Shown: positions 24,801 through 60,679, numbered from the stretch's first letter. The stretch is 64,000 nucleotides of DNA from Amyelois transitella (GCF_032362555.1 NC_083512.1:8792001-8856000), one strand, 5' to 3'. Made by a program: numbers and translations. Notes: generated by a model from the letters alone, not told the origin.

Positions 24801-27800
24801 TTCCAGGATTGTTATCATGCAATGGCGAAGTCAGAGAGCCAGAATCAAGCACGCTACCCAGCCTAATGCGGGAAGTGGAAGACAACAGCCGGTACAAAAC
24901 CCTGGAGGCTAATGCTACCTTGCTGAAGCTTCTGGTCGACAACAAGGATGGAGTCAGCAAGTAGGTTCCTTTCACAGAAGATTGAATTTTGTCTTCTTAT
25001 TCCGATTTCTGTGGTTTATGTAGCGAAAGCGATGTTTCGGGCTCGACCGCCACCAGAGAGATCTTCCACCCAGTCTTGATTTGCCTATGAAAATAAGGAT
25101 CAGGTACTTATTCGCTACTATAGGTTTGTTGAAATTTTGAGCGCAATATGCCGATAGGTTGTGTGTTCTCGATAAACTAATCAATGCCATTGTTTGAACT
25201 TCGGCATATGAACTTAGCTTATCCTAATCTTTGTAGATATGAAATCGGTTCAATCTCATGACCGAAAAAATACACTAGATTTTACTGCGATTTGTCTTGC
25301 TATGAATCAACTCTCTTATAATCATTATTACCTAAGTAGGTACTTACCTAGGTTCCTTTAAAGTTCGTTGCTAATTGGACCTTGCCTAACGATGCATTAC
25401 CTACTTAATGTGTCACGATAACGTTAGCACTTAGACAGGGTACCGTTCAGTCGTGACTGTATGGTCATGAGTATGGTGTTTCGATAATGCCGTCATGAAG
25501 GTATGGAGAAATCTTTGTAACTAAGTAAAATCCTATTTATTCAACGACAGAGTGCCTTTATAAAAAGATTTGAAATTATGAGATAGAGATAAAGAAAGTT
25601 TAATAAGTAAATTATGAATGTAACGAAAAGTTTGACAAAAAAACTATCTTGTAAGTACTAGGTAGTATGTACTAGTATTATATAGGTAAGTATTTTTCTC
25701 ATCAGTGTCACATTACATACATACTTACAACTACCCTTTGCGAGGAAGACAGAGCCGACTGGCTTGAAAAGACTGAAGGCCACGTTCAGCTAGTGTAGTG
25801 CTAGCTAGTGTATTACTATGGAATTGTGATTCAAATAGTGTAGGTATTACTATTTAAAATCACAATTCCATTATCTTAGTCTAACAGCTGAACGTGGCCT
25901 TCAGTCTTTTCAAGCCAGTCGGCTCTGCCTTCCCCGCAATGGGTAGTTGTAAGTACCTATGTATGTAATGTCATACTTATGCGCTTAATTAAGATTTTTC
26001 TTTCTTTTATTACTCCGTTAAATATGAGCAAGGCATGGCCTATATTAAGCGGCGGAGGGTAGTGCAAATGAAAACTCACAAATAAAGTAGAGTGAAAGAA
26101 TATTTTCATGCAGGTCTGAAGTATTTGACATGCTGCACTCGCGGGACGATGATCAGAGTCATGTGGATCTGCCAGTGTTCCCGGAGGACGCTGAGGATTC
26201 CAGAGTGGATGTTGTGAGCAGCCCAAGTGCACCCGACTCCCAGGTGGAAACGTTGCAAGGTTTGTATGACTCCACTGAACGAGGATAAATCAAATAAATA
26301 TATACCTATGTACGACGGATTACACAGATTGAGTTACCGAAGTATCTTAGTTCGACTTGCGTTACGAGATACTAAATCAACGATGTTATATTTTGTAATA
26401 AATACTTTTATAGATAAACATCCAAGACCCAGACCAATCCGAGAAAATTCGTTTTTCATCATACCCTGGCCAGGATTCGAACCCGGGCCCTCCGGCGTCA
26501 CAGACAAGCGCACTATCGCTTCGCCACAGAGGAGACAATAGATGATCATTGTTGGTCTTAATAAAATAAATGCGGGCAGACGGGAGTAGCTCTATGTAAA
26601 ATGATCATCGCTCACCGATCATCAAGAAGGAACAGTTAACTCTGATTTGTAAACAAACGCTATTTTATATTTGTATGAGGTATCAACGCTACATGCTTCG
26701 AATATTATTCTCAAACATAAAATCTCCCAGGTAAATTCAAAAGTTGACACTTTTGTTAATTGCACTACTGTTAATAATATGTATATTAAAAGAAGCGTTT
26801 TCTCATGTTCCAGCTCAAACCGCGACAGTCCGCAAAGACTCGATGCGCGCCAGATTCACCAGCGGTCGCGGGGAGCCCGTGGGGACCGCGGCCGGGATCA
26901 TGGTCGTCATCACGTGCACCATCGTCTGTCTCGGCTACATCGCTGTCGTCGTCTGGAGGAGAATATACCTGTAAGTCACCTTTTCAAGCAAGTTGCAACA
27001 GTCGCACAGTCGTGAGATCTTTTTGATGTCCTTTAAAAGACTATATAAACCGATGCGCGCCAGATTTCTCAAATCATTCATCTAGAAAGTATATACTTTA
27101 GTATAATGCAACAAATATATTTACGTGTTAAACAAATATAAATCAACCTCGCTTTCAAACTCTTCACAGTAACAATGCTTACAAAACTTAGTAAAACCAG
27201 TCTATAAATAAATCGAGAATATGAAACATGAGCATACCATAAGAATTTCTAAACCATGAAATGCAACAAAAAGCTACTGAATGGAAAATCTTAAAATACA
27301 CTCGCGTTAACGATTCGCCAGGGCTAGGGCTGCCATCCGTTCGGGATTCCCCGGATTTTTCCTATTTTTGCTGGTATCTCGATCGTAGAGAAGTTTTCAA
27401 GAACTTTTCTGTCAATAATCTTTAAACGTTTATTTATAAATAAATTATAGCTCAGATATAAATTATTGTAAACTCTTATTTTAAATAATTATTAAATACA
27501 ATTACAATTTTAACTGGACTGACTGACAATAAAAAATTGGACTGTTTAAAAACCCCAGTCACTAAGTGAGATTGTTTGTGTATCATAAACAATCTCACTT
27601 GGTGACTGGGGTTTTTAAGGAATGGCAGCCCTAACCTAGGCTATAAAACGTGGGCGAGAACTCAACGGACGTCGAAATGAAGTATTTATGTGGCTTCCTT
27701 CACGCCGTCCTCCTGCGAAGCCTGTATTGTTGTGGTAACTTAATACGGGACCAGTAGTGCGTGGGAGGCGGTCAGCTTCACGGAAACCGGTGAATGTGCG

Positions 27801-29351
27801 GGGTGAAACGGGTCTATGTTGCGTTTTATTTGAATGCCATAAATTTAAAAAAAAGAAAATAACTAATACTTTTTGTGTAATAAAATTATAATTCCGAAAA
27901 ATACATACTAGGCAACTTAAAAATAGCACAGTACCTAAATGGAACTCTCCAAATCGATCCCAAACAAACAAAATAATAAACATCCTTGACTCAGGAAAAT
28001 GGTCATGTTCTAATTTGCGGGATCATTCGACAATCGCCCTGTGCATAAGTCCTTGTGAAATCAGTTTTTTTTTTTATGGGAATATCCTTTTTACGGACGG
28101 CAACACTCCTGGCACTCTTCCTACCCACTAAAACCCTCCGATGCGTTCTTGCTATTTTGAGGGCATTATGGGATCGCATGGCATTCCCTATTATTTATAT
28201 ATTTCCTTAATTTTCCATATTATTTATTACCTGGGTCGGATGCTTAGATTATTTATTCTCTTGAATAGTGGAAACTGCGGTCTATTAATGATGATAAAAT
28301 ACAGAGTTCTCTTAATTACGTCATAGAAACAGGATGAGAAAACCAGCGCATGTAATAAGCTGACATCCCGTTCTTGTACTTAAAATGTGGTTCTCCTTGG
28401 GTAATTACATGATGTACTAGGTTCATACTTAAGTGCAATCAAGTAAGTTCCTATGTAGTGATATATTTAAGTAGCAACACCTAATACTTTTTAATCCTAT
28501 ATCGTTATTTTCTTATGAGGCTTTTTGAAATTCATATAATTTATTTTTATATTAGAAACACTGTGCTTGTGGCTAAATGATCTTATTTTGTGCAGCGGTA
28601 GTATACTTTTCAGATAGCCTTGGGTTCGAATCCTGGGCAAGAGACAAAAAACTAACTTTTGTTGGTTATTATTGGCCCGATGTTTAACTCTAAACTCAAT
28701 ATGTGTTAGATATATTGCATTCCCTTAAAGTTTATTAGTACACAGTTTATAATAAGAAGAGAATCGTTTTTCTTAAAATGCGGTATCGTTGATTGGCTTA
28801 GTTGATTAGTATCTAGGTATATTTGGGGTTAATTCAAACTTTGTAATGTGTCCCGTATTATACTTATCTATATCCTACAACATTATGATACGACAAGGAT
28901 GAGACTTACTGAGTAAGAATGTTAAACATGATTGTTCTTTATTGTTCCAGAAAACGAAATGGCCTGAAACACGAGTTACTAAGAAACGAAGAGAACATTG
29001 CCGAAACTAGAATAGAAGTGAGTAATGTACGTTCATCATATCTTTTTGTCTATGTTAATTCAAATAATGGTATAAATAGGTCGTCCACACTTTAAATTGA
29101 AAAAAAAATTATGTGAAAAGTTTTTAAAGTCTTTGGGTAACAAACTAAATATTTTGATAAATAACTTTGTTTTGTCATTCATAGAAAGTTATTTTTCAAA
29201 CTAAATATTTTGATAAATAACTTTGTTTTGTCATTCATAGAAAGTTATTTTTCAAACTAAATATTTGGATAAATAACTTTGTTTTGTCATTCATAGAAAG
29301 TTATTTTTCACTGCACTTATGTAACTCAAATATTTTCCGTTTCAGCTCTGA
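18863..29351 (+). CDS. Small type I membrane protein, family not recognised (6 coding exons)
   Basis: Coding exons: 18863-18908, 24807-24960, 26114-26259, 26814-26970, 28951-29017 and 29346-29351. They sum to 576 nt and give 191 aa. The N-terminus looks like a signal peptide: MAQYRRW, then CLIIITALGLLSC. The ectodomain of about 120 residues is acidic, with one likely N-glycosylation site (ANATLL) and no cysteines after the signal region. One transmembrane helix follows (AAGIMVVITCTIVCLGYIAV, exon 5), then a stop-transfer WRR and a cytosolic tail of about 30 residues. The final exon contributes one codon and the stop. All introns keep phase, and the donor and acceptor sites are clear. The introns hold R1 repeats, a SINE, a MITE and hairpins. 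The order of parts suggests a receptor-like or trafficking adaptor protein, but I cannot name a function. Confidence 0.8.
20375..20422. repeat. 21-bp hairpin, 6-nt loop
   Basis: Arms 20375-20395 and 20402-20422 pair with a single mismatch; the loop is AGTACC. Confidence 0.8.
20600..21066 (+). repeat. Composite interspersed repeat: SINE/LINE-like tail plus R1 family
   Basis: The first part contains CCCACCCCGGCCATGAACCA and CATCGTGAGGAAACCTGCAC, phrases I know as common lepidopteran repeat sequence. A CATA microsatellite and a full R1 unit follow: GGGGTAGACAGAGCCAACA, GAAAAGACTGAATGGCCACG, CGCCTTTTACGACATCCATG, GAGTGGTCCTATTC. R1 is the most frequent repeat in this window. Confidence 0.75.
23375..23705 (+). 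repeat. R1 repeat, one partial and one longer copy
   Basis: Two pieces of the R1 family lie in tandem. The first keeps only the 3' phrase (CTTAGTCGCCTTTTACGAC, GATGGAGTGGCCCTG). The second runs from GGGGTAAACAGAGCCAATAG to GTGGTCCTATTC. Both are diverged. Confidence 0.7.
25711..25970. repeat. Head-to-head palindromic R1 pair
   Basis: An R1 5' part runs forward from about 25714. It is mirrored by an inverted copy ending near 25970; the centre lies around 25840. The two arms share AGACTGAAGGCCACGTTCAG and its complement, and the outer ACATAC/GTATGT ends also mirror. Confidence 0.75.
26319..26534 (-). repeat. tRNA-derived SINE, copy C
   Basis: Inverted copy of the same SINE, diverged from A and B. 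The B box (GGTTCGAATCC in reverse complement) and A-box region remain. It lies in an intron of the membrane-protein gene. Confidence 0.8.
27325..27633. mobile_element. MITE-like element with internal 32-bp hairpin
   Basis: It starts TAGGGCTGCCAT and ends with the exact complement ATGGCAGCCCTA. It is 309 bp and has no ORF. Near its right end, arms 27546-27577 and 27587-27618 form a 32-bp hairpin with one G-T type mismatch and a 9-nt loop. I found no clear target duplication. Confidence 0.7.
28588..28855 (+). repeat. Degenerate SINE, copy D
   Basis: It retains GTGCAGCGGTAGTATAC, a B-box-like GGGTTCGAATCCTGG, a later GGCCCGATGTTTA and the terminal TTAGTATCTAGGT...GTAATGTGTCC pattern. It is strongly diverged from copies A and B, so it is older. 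Confidence 0.6.
29142..29309 (+). repeat. 56-bp tandem repeat, 3 copies
   Basis: Units start at 29142, 29198 and 29254 (AAACTAAATATTTTGATAAA...). They are almost identical; one T-to-G change is visible in the third. They fill most of the last intron of the membrane-protein gene. Confidence 0.9.
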
Positions 29352-30560
29352 AATGCTCATTCACACTTTGAAAACGGAGCGGATTCCAACTCCTATCTGT
29401 TGGATAGTGCTGCGTGGCTCAACATTTGAGCGACTATTACAACTAAGACTGAGTTAGTTCTAGATTTATTCATTAGCCGTTATCTTGCGACCCATACTAA
29501 TTAATGGGGCATGTCAATGGCTGCTTTGCTATCGAATTTTTGCCAATGTTTAAATGTACCTATACGTAGGTCAGTATTTATACATTACAGCGACGGACAA
29601 GCAACTTCAGGCAGTCACTTAATATAAATCTCAATAATAACATTAGGAAATAGCAGAGGTCGCATAGATAAGATTGTAAATTATTTCACACTGAAAGTAC
29701 GCAGTACAGCCCTACCTTACAGCCATCTGGCTAAAGACGCCTTCGATTCTTTTGCGAATTGACTGTCTCTATGGATAAAGTATAAGTATATATGTATAAA
29801 TATAATAATAATAATAATAAACGTTTATTATCTCTTCCACAAAGTGATCCTTATAGCTAATAGGGTGTACATTTAGTTTTGCGTTTGTGGACGTGGTCAA
29901 CTTTGTTAAATATCATTCAATTCAGAAAATAGTTCTGAACATATTAAAATTCGGCAATAAAATAAAGATTCGATTGAAAACATAGTATTAATATAAAAAC
30001 TCAGAGATATTAAAATAAGTTACGTTATAAAATTTAAACGACGATCGTAGTGTATTCTCAATTAGGATCAAATTCAAAAGTTTGCTTAGACATCAGGGTA
30101 TTCTTGACAAACGAAAGAAAAAAAAAAGTTTCGAACGGCTGCCTGCCAATAGCCGCCTTGGTAATTTTGACGCACAATAGTTTGTGCATTTACATTTATA
30201 ATAAAAGGGACGATATCTAAGGTTGTGCCATAATTTTAGACAGTAAAACGGCTTATCACGTCAATCTGCTTTAAATATTTTGTTAAAAAATTACTTATCC
30301 TTTTTTACATCTATTACCGAATTTTTTTTACAATTCTCTTAACAGTAAAAATTTATAATAAGGTTATAATAATAAATGAACAGATTAAACAGTTTATTTG
30401 AAGCGTTAAGCTTAGTGTATTTTTTTAGTCACTTTTTATCATTTAGCTACTGAATTACAATTGGCATGTATGATTGTAATGTTATTTATTTATATTTTAA
30501 AGTCGAAACATGTCTGTGATGTGAATAACATAAGTCAACATTTATTAAATAAATTTCTAA
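29352..30560 (+). other. Probable 3' UTR of the membrane-protein gene
   Basis: AT-rich DNA without ORFs. A polyadenylation signal AATAAA is at about 30548, facing the convergent CISD2 gene, which has its own minus-strand AATAAA at about 30701-30696. The two genes are therefore tail to tail within roughly 150 bp. Confidence 0.45.
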
Positions 30561-30913
30561 TAACCAATTGATGGATTTTTATTAGAACTCCTTATAAATA
30601 CTAATGATTATTTTATGCCCTAGTTGCCAAACTAAAAACATTTTTTTCAGAAATAATTAAGGAAAAAATACAAAATTAACCATAACAATCCATAGTTTAT
30701 TTTCAGAATTTGATCGACATATCAAAAAATACAACACAGCTTTGTAACAAACAAAAAATAAGTCACAAAAAGTGTAAAATGCAAGCAATAAAAATATTTA
30801 CTGAAAATCACACTTTCACTTAAATTACGTATAGAATGTGATGAATCTATAAATTCTATTTATGATGATCACACTTTATCACCTATAAGTACTTGCAAGT
30901 CACCATATTTGAT

Positions 30914-32851
30914 CTATTGAGCTGGCTGCTTGTGCCTGATGACTACAGGCCCGGTGTTGTCCCCTGTCGCTTTGTTGTGAGTACCGTGAGCGCCATCACA
31001 GTAAGGCCACTGGATAATAAAAGTGTCACCATTAATACTTTGTGATGAAAAATAAAATCAAGTATTTTATGATGAAGGTAACATGCCAATTTTGACAGAG
31101 CCCCAGCAGTTTAGGCTATGTTGATTAAACAGTTAGTCACAACCTGTTTTAGGAAGGAGAATTTGACATAGGTTGGAACAAATATTAATTTTGTACACTT
31201 TAGGAGCTCCTTTAAAGCAGAAATGCTTTACCAAAAATAAGCAATAAACCCATCAGTAAAAATAAGTTTATTACCCCTATTTGTAAATACAAAAATTGAT
31301 ATTTCAACATAAAAATTAAGTAGAAATAGATTATAAGGAAACAAGCTTTAAATTAACCCACTTTGTGTACATTAGGAGTCATAATTGGGAACACCTTGCT
31401 TTCTACTTAACCTCTTGTTAAAACAACAATTTTGGTTCATACATCATAAATATTCTATATTATATAAGATGGTTGCTAGGAGAGCACCTTTAACTTCTAA
31501 GCTAAAATGACATCTCTGACCTATATCAAGTTGTCAAGTGGATTATTTTATATGATAAAACAGTAAGTAATTCTATTATCAAAGACCATAAAAACCCAGT
31601 ATGTGATGACATAATTTATATAAATTGCCTTATCAGTAGGAGTGATAACATGGTTTTGAGTTGTAAAATGACATAATTTTTACAAAAACAAAACTTTTTT
31701 TAATTATCATGGAATGGCTGATAAAATATACCTAACTACCTTTTCTGACTTAACCTAATAAAATCTTGTTAATCAGTTCAAAATGATTGTAATATATTAT
31801 TATGATATTACACAACATTGGTATTTATATTTGTGGCAGCTGTATATGTGGCCTGATTAGTATTCAAGGCATCACAATCCTTTTCACAGATCTTATCAAG
31901 TTTGAGAGTGTAGATTATTTGATTTAAGTAAAAATGATTTTAATTTTTATATTTTTTGTCAATGTAAATAAGTTTGGAATCCTACATTTCTCAGTGGGAA
32001 CTTTAATAAAAAAAATCATCTCTTTTATTTTATTGTGATATAGAAATCTTACATTTTAAATACAAAATTATTACATGAATACAAATACAGGGAAAAGTTT
32101 AAAGCTGTACTTATAAGTTTATTTCAAAACTCTTTAACTGAAATAGATAAAACTACATAAATATTATAACTTTTGACCAGTAGCAAAAGTGGTAATCTTA
32201 AAATATTTACTGGAAAAATCACTTACATTCTTGCTTCTCCAACACCTACATAAAGATGCCTTCTCTGTGATGTCCTCTATGTCAATGAAGTCAACCACTT
32301 TATTTATATCTTTCCTGATGCCAGGATTTACATGACCATTGCCTGCTTCACGAGCCTTCTTTATAGTCTGATATGAGTAGTAAGAAATACCTCCAACAAC
32401 AACAGTTGGTGGAATTAATGCCAGCCAGTCACGAACTAAAAAAAACAAATATTCAAAGGAGGAAAATAAGCAATCACATAATTTTTTCCTTGTACCATTA
32501 CTCTAATAATAGAATAAGCAATCAGCAAAAACCTGAAAGTACTAAACATAATTTATGAAAGTGTGTCATTTAAAGACAGTGCAATTACTCAAGGTTATTT
32601 TAAATAGTAACTGTTTGAAGTAAAGAGTGTAAAGGTTGATAATCTAATCTTGATCTAATGAACATAAATAGGTAAGAAAACATCAAGAAGTAATGGAACA
32701 ATGACCAAATATCGAAATATGGCGATCAGGACCACGATATTATCAACTACTTACCTCCCAAACGAAACCAACCAGTAAATGAATCGGGTATAGGCAAACC
32801 TGCCAAATAATTTGGAATGGTCACTTTTACTAAATTAGATACTACATACAT
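30914..32851 (-). CDS. Cisd2: CDGSH iron-sulfur domain protein, CISD2 type (3 exons)
   Basis: [2Fe-2S] protein anchored in the ER or mitochondrial outer membrane; homologues act in calcium balance, autophagy and redox sensing. Exons: 32851-32755, 32435-32227 and 31009-30914. Total 402 nt, 133 aa (human CISD2 is 135). The N-terminus (VSNLVKVTIPNYLAGLPIP) is typical of the insect form. A transmembrane helix follows (residues about 36-57, LIPPTVVVGGISYYSYQTI). The CDGSH motif supplies cluster ligands Cys95, Cys97, Cys106 and His110 (CRCWRSKN/WPYCDGAH). The protein ends in basic and polar residues (HKQPAQ). In the motif, Ser is replaced by Ala (CDGAH), which does not affect a ligand. The neighbouring Efa6 gene starts about 1.1 kb away in the opposite direction, so the two may share a divergent promoter region. 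Confidence 0.95.
31010..32226. other. Intron 2 of CISD2
   Basis: 1.2 kb of AT-rich sequence. I see no ORF, SINE or inverted-repeat element in it. Confidence 0.6.
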
Positions 32852-33942
32852 TTTAGCTTTTATAGAGCAAATTTAAGGTATTTGAATAAACAAATGTGTT
32901 TGGCACTGTAACTGACTCAATAGATAGCCGAGTTAGCAGTGCAACGTTTAAGAACAATGTGATTTTATTACACAATCACATCAAAAAAAACATTGTTCAA
33001 TGTTCCCGTTGGTTGGTTAATGTCCTACGACGTAGTCATAATGACAGTTGAAAGTTGAAACAATGTTATGACAATGACAGAAAAGCAAGGGAGCCAACAT
33101 TCTGACATTAAAAGGTTGTTTCCATCAAGAAAGGACACGGAATTCATTAACACGAATGGGATAGCTTGACCTCATTTAGTTTAAATTAACTACGAAAAAA
33201 TTAACAGTAACTCCTTTCCGCTCGGCTCACCGCTCGCTGCTTCACTCTACTCTTTCGCAACTCTTCTCCTCTCCTCTCCACTCATCTTCAAAGTTGTTTT
33301 TATGTGCGTTGAATATTATTGTGTGAGCTTAGCCACAATGGTTTTTATGATCATAATTGAGGCGTCTCATCTATTCAAAGTTTTATGGAATTTCGTGTAT
33401 TGATCGGAGGTATCTATTCACCCCAGGGCTATTCACGCATTAGTAAAGGCAAATATTGTTATCTTCCTTCCTTGTCAATTCCTTTATGGACTTGAGAGCA
33501 AAGTTTATTTATAACAACCTAAATGATTACGAATAAAAATAAACGATAATACGAATAAACATCAGCTAAACGTGGCTTTTTGGTCTTTTCAAGACTGTGA
33601 GCTCTGTTTTCCAATTAAGGGATAAAAATTAAAGACGTAATTTTAAAGTGTGTATTTATATTTATATACTTTTCGTTCGTGAATAACCCCCCTTACTTGT
33701 CATGGATCGTGAGTAAAACCCGCATCAGCCGAAAAAACTTTTTACTTGATTTTATTTTATCTGTGCCTGCCTGACTTCGCTTTGGTTGGGTGCGTTTGCT
33801 TTTACCGTGCGTTGTAAAAAGTCTTTCATTTTTATAATTTTCACAATTAATTAATTATCGTAGTTCCTTGAATGTGTTTCTGATCAAGTGGTACCAGTGA
33901 AATCCTTATGAGGATGATAATCAATGCTGCTGTGTACTGAAT
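32852..33942. other. Divergent promoter region between CISD2 and Efa6
   Basis: A CT-rich tract lies at about 33225-33290 (CTTCTCCTCTCCTCTCCACT). An R1 fragment in reverse lies at 33568-33620. The Efa6 5' UTR contains short upstream ATGs just before the start codon at 33943. No TATA box is convincing. Confidence 0.45.
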
Positions 33943-56899
<22,957 letters not shown>

Positions 56900-59800
56900 C
56901 GCGCCATGGCGGTATGACACATTACATTTATACTTTTTTTTTGTAGGTGATTGCTGGTTTTACTAAAATTTCGCGTTGCTTTGTACTGTTTATGATTGTA
57001 ATACCTGTACTTTTTATAAATACGCAAGTAATTGATTTAAATGCGTTTGGTTTTTTCTAAGAAAAATAGTTTTAAAAAACATTGAGCAGAGCAAAGACTG
57101 AAAGGGGACATTTAATTTTAGAGCTAAACGATGGAATTTAGAATCAAATAGACAAGTTGCTAACCCGTCACCTAAAAGTTTATTTGTCTATCCCTTAGTC
57201 GCTTCGACATCCATCAAATAGAAATGGAATGGTCATATTATAATTATAAGAAAACTAAAGGAAATAAAACCCTCAAGAACCTTATAATGATTCGATAACG
57301 TCATTTATTATCAGGTGTTTGCCGCCTGCGTGCTGTGACCCCGCCCCCCGCGCTGCCCGTGCACGTCCGCCGCGACCGACTGACATGCACGTCATGATGC
57401 CACTTCTATACGTTCCTATTACATCACAGATTTCATACAATGATTTCTTAATTGAATACATAAAAGTAAAAAACCTTGCAAATATCATTGAAACGTAAAA
57501 TTTCTAGATACCTGTTTTTTGCTGGCTCGGTTACTGAATAGATTTCCTTGCAAAAGGACCTTTGTCAAAGTCGTGTCGCTCGACGCGTTACGAATTACTT
57601 TTATGGAATAAGCTATACTAAACATACATTTTCTATTAAATAAAATATAAGAAGCCATATGTAAGGAACAGAAAAAAAATGAGCCATTTGAATGCAACGG
57701 GTGATGTCATATGAAAAAAGGATGTGGCGGCATCTTACAATGACGTGTCAAAATTAAAGCGACCTAAACTTTTAGACCAAGCAAAGGAACATGAATAAAA
57801 CCGTTATTCCAATTCCTTCGCTTGATCTAAAGTATAAGGGGTGCGGTGTGATGAAAGGCCGGCGGCGCGCTCCACTGGGAAACTATTAGGTACGAGTTAA
57901 AATTAAAGTTTTAATGTCGATTCATCTAGTCCCGTCTTCCTTGCAATACGTTTACCGCGTGACGACTGTAGGTCACTACTGGTGAGACCATAGAATTCGC
58001 AATAAGACAAAAGGAATGCCTAAGTACTGATAATAAACTATAGGAATGATTTGGCTCGTCTTGCGTCACACTTTTAAGCCTCAAATAAATCTCAGAATTG
58101 AGATGCAAGGTGAAAACGTTGTGGTGTCACGAATATAATTATGTTCACCAGAACTTAGCACTTCTATTGTCTAATGGTATGTCGAAGTCTATGGATGAAA
58201 TAATGATGCTCATCAACTACTGATGAGGCTTCTTTTATTTACCTATAATACTCAAAAATATAGGTCGAAACGCTTGTGCATGTAACTATGCACTTATTAG
58301 TGTTTAAAAGCCCTTAAACTCTTGTAGAAGTATTAATTTCGGTGTACAATTTCAAATTACCGACTGATTTTGTAATCGCGATCCAGTTTGGCCTGAACAA
58401 AAAGTTGTTATTTTATGTTCTAGATCAGTTAGTTTGGAAATAATACGCTTTAATTATTATTAGTCGAACATATTGGCTTCAGTATATGTTGTAAGAAATT
58501 ATTTATCATTCCATGTTTCCTGTTCCTATTATGCCAACTGCCAAAAAGACGTTGACTAGTCGTATCTAGAAGAAAATATCACTTATCCTTTTTTATTTAT
58601 CCTTGTTTTGTTCTTCTTTAAAGCCTTCTTCTTTAAATTCAAAAATGTGCAATTTCTTTTCAACTGGACATGCTGGCTGGCACAGCTGGACATTAAAATC
58701 CTCTTTACTCTCTCTTAATCTGGGTTCACACTTTGGTATGTATACGTAAGTCGGCTTTCGAATGTTGGTGGAGGCGTTCACCACAAAAAACCAACGAAGG
58801 CTAGAAACCCCATTCGTTGGCCTTCATTGGCCCGCGCCCAGTATATACGCAGTTTAAACTTCGGGTTCGGCCCGCGCAGTTTTGGCAGTTGGTGTATCGT
58901 GAATATGAACGGCAAGTGAATCATTGGTCGCTGACGTCACATGTGGTCGATCGTCATTACAAGACAGAAACTGAATTTATTACGATGTTGTAAATACATT
59001 TTAAAGAGACTGATAAGTGAAGTTATTTATTTTGTTTTGTAAATCCACCAGTGTCAAATGTTAGACATCGATATAGAGTAACAGTTATTCATACAATAGG
59101 ATCTCACATGTAATTATAGCTCTTAGAATGAAAGTGTGTCATGAGATTTGGAACTGTTAAACCAAATTAAATTTTGGGCGTTGAAAAATGTGTGTCTTGA
59201 TGTATTTTGTATGAGCTTTTTTTTAACATTATATTCTTTTCATAGTAATTATATGTATCTGTATAACATCAGTCGTCAAAATTTTGTTTATTCGCAATGG
59301 CCAATTCCTACTTTGATTAATTCTATTGATTTGTATTTAATTATTTCAGATGTTAATTATTATTCTTATTGTAAAAGATGAAAGTCAATTTCGGAGAAAA
59401 TGTTAGTAACGAGGAGCTACTAGATGGAAGGTAATGAATTGACAGTACTTAGTACTTATCAAGATTGAGCTGACATTGTGATATGTGAAAGAACTTTTTA
59501 TAACGGAAGTCGAGCTCTGTGGAGGTTTGTGATTACAGATTGGCATAAAGCATGTGTATTTATTATTTAACTTCGAAGCTCTAGTTGAGTACATATTCTG
59601 CATTGACAAAATTTGCCAGTAAAGCTCTAGTGATAATGACGACGGCTCAACATCCTTTCTGCAGAGCAAAGTCGATTGATATTAGATTGTTTTAGTTGTA
59701 AACCTAATCATTGTAAATATACTATTTTTTACGAATTATTTACATGTTACTTTTATTTTTATATTATTTACTGAAATGTATAGCTTGATTAGTTTTGTTT

Positions 59801-60650
59801 TTATTATTATAAAATGTTGTGTGTGCGCGCGCCTTGCAAAACTGCACTTTTCAGCTTAACGAATTTCTCAAGAAATAAATTTATAAATAAAATGCCATAA
59901 ACTTAATCTATTATGTCCAAATATGTTTTAAGGGAAAATTTATGTATAAATTTTGTTGCAGTTGCTTGTTTATTATAATTCATTCAACATTTTTTTTTAA
60001 AATGTGAATCATCAGAAGCATGTTTATATTGCAAAAATCATTATTGTAATGTAAGGTGTAACATATCTAGTAATAAAGTGATGTAAAAATGTTATGATTT
60101 TGTTAATAAAATGATGATTCCATGGTGTAATAGCAACCTTTAAAAAGCCAAGTGCTTCTGATGAATTAGCTCTCCCACATTTGCACTGCTCAATTTAGCA
60201 CCAATCCATGCCTATTTTTGCGTTTCTATGTCGATGTTGAAGACCTACATACTTTTATAATAACCTTAGACATATTGTTAGATGACATAAAGTATTATAA
60301 ATTTAAACATTAGTAAGAAGGGAATTAAAATGTTGGCTGTGCCGGAATTTAGAATACCTTTTGATTCAACATAACGATAGTTTGGAATGTTGTGGCTGAA
60401 GTAACAATATTATAAAACATTTTCTTACAGCTATATGGAATAAAGTAATTTATCAAAAAGGTAGAAACTACCAATCTTAACATATTTAATGCTTTTTCAA
60501 TGTATATACAATTAAATATCATGTACTTTGAATGATCATAATGAATGGAAAGTACACATAAATGGCTAAGTATTTGAATCTACCATGTATCTAATAATAG
60601 CCTTAGTTTTTTTTGTGTACCAAACCCTTTTTGAAGAGCTGAATAAATAC
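56900..60650 (+). other. Probable 3' UTR and downstream flank of Efa6
   Basis: The stop codon is TGA at 56897-56899. No ORF of note follows. It includes an R1 fragment (57085-57230) and, at 58776-58830, an inverted match to 54165-54205 (GGCCAACGAAT, CTAGCCTTCGTTGG type). Candidate AATAAA signals lie near 59875-59890, 60072, 60107 and 60642. If the last is used, the transcript ends about 30 bp from the minus-strand BABAM1 signal. Confidence 0.4.
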
Positions 60651-60679
60651 AACAAAACTGAAAATATAGTTTTATTAGT

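Larger units (their letters stand above)
18909..24806. other. 5.9-kb intron of the membrane-protein gene, repeat-rich
   Basis: It contains a 21-bp hairpin (20375-20422), a composite lepidopteran repeat (20600-21240) and R1 copies (23375-23705). Near 21640-21705 there is a short inverted pair (AGAACCTT/AAGGTTCT). ORFs at 21287-21586 and 21776-22210 have no recognisable domains. Confidence 0.5.

Noticed and set aside
26671-27026. Overlapping plus-strand ORFs of 114, 76 and 73 codons
   Set aside because: Only the frame of the 76-codon one is real, as exon 26814-26970 of the membrane-protein gene; the others are shadows.
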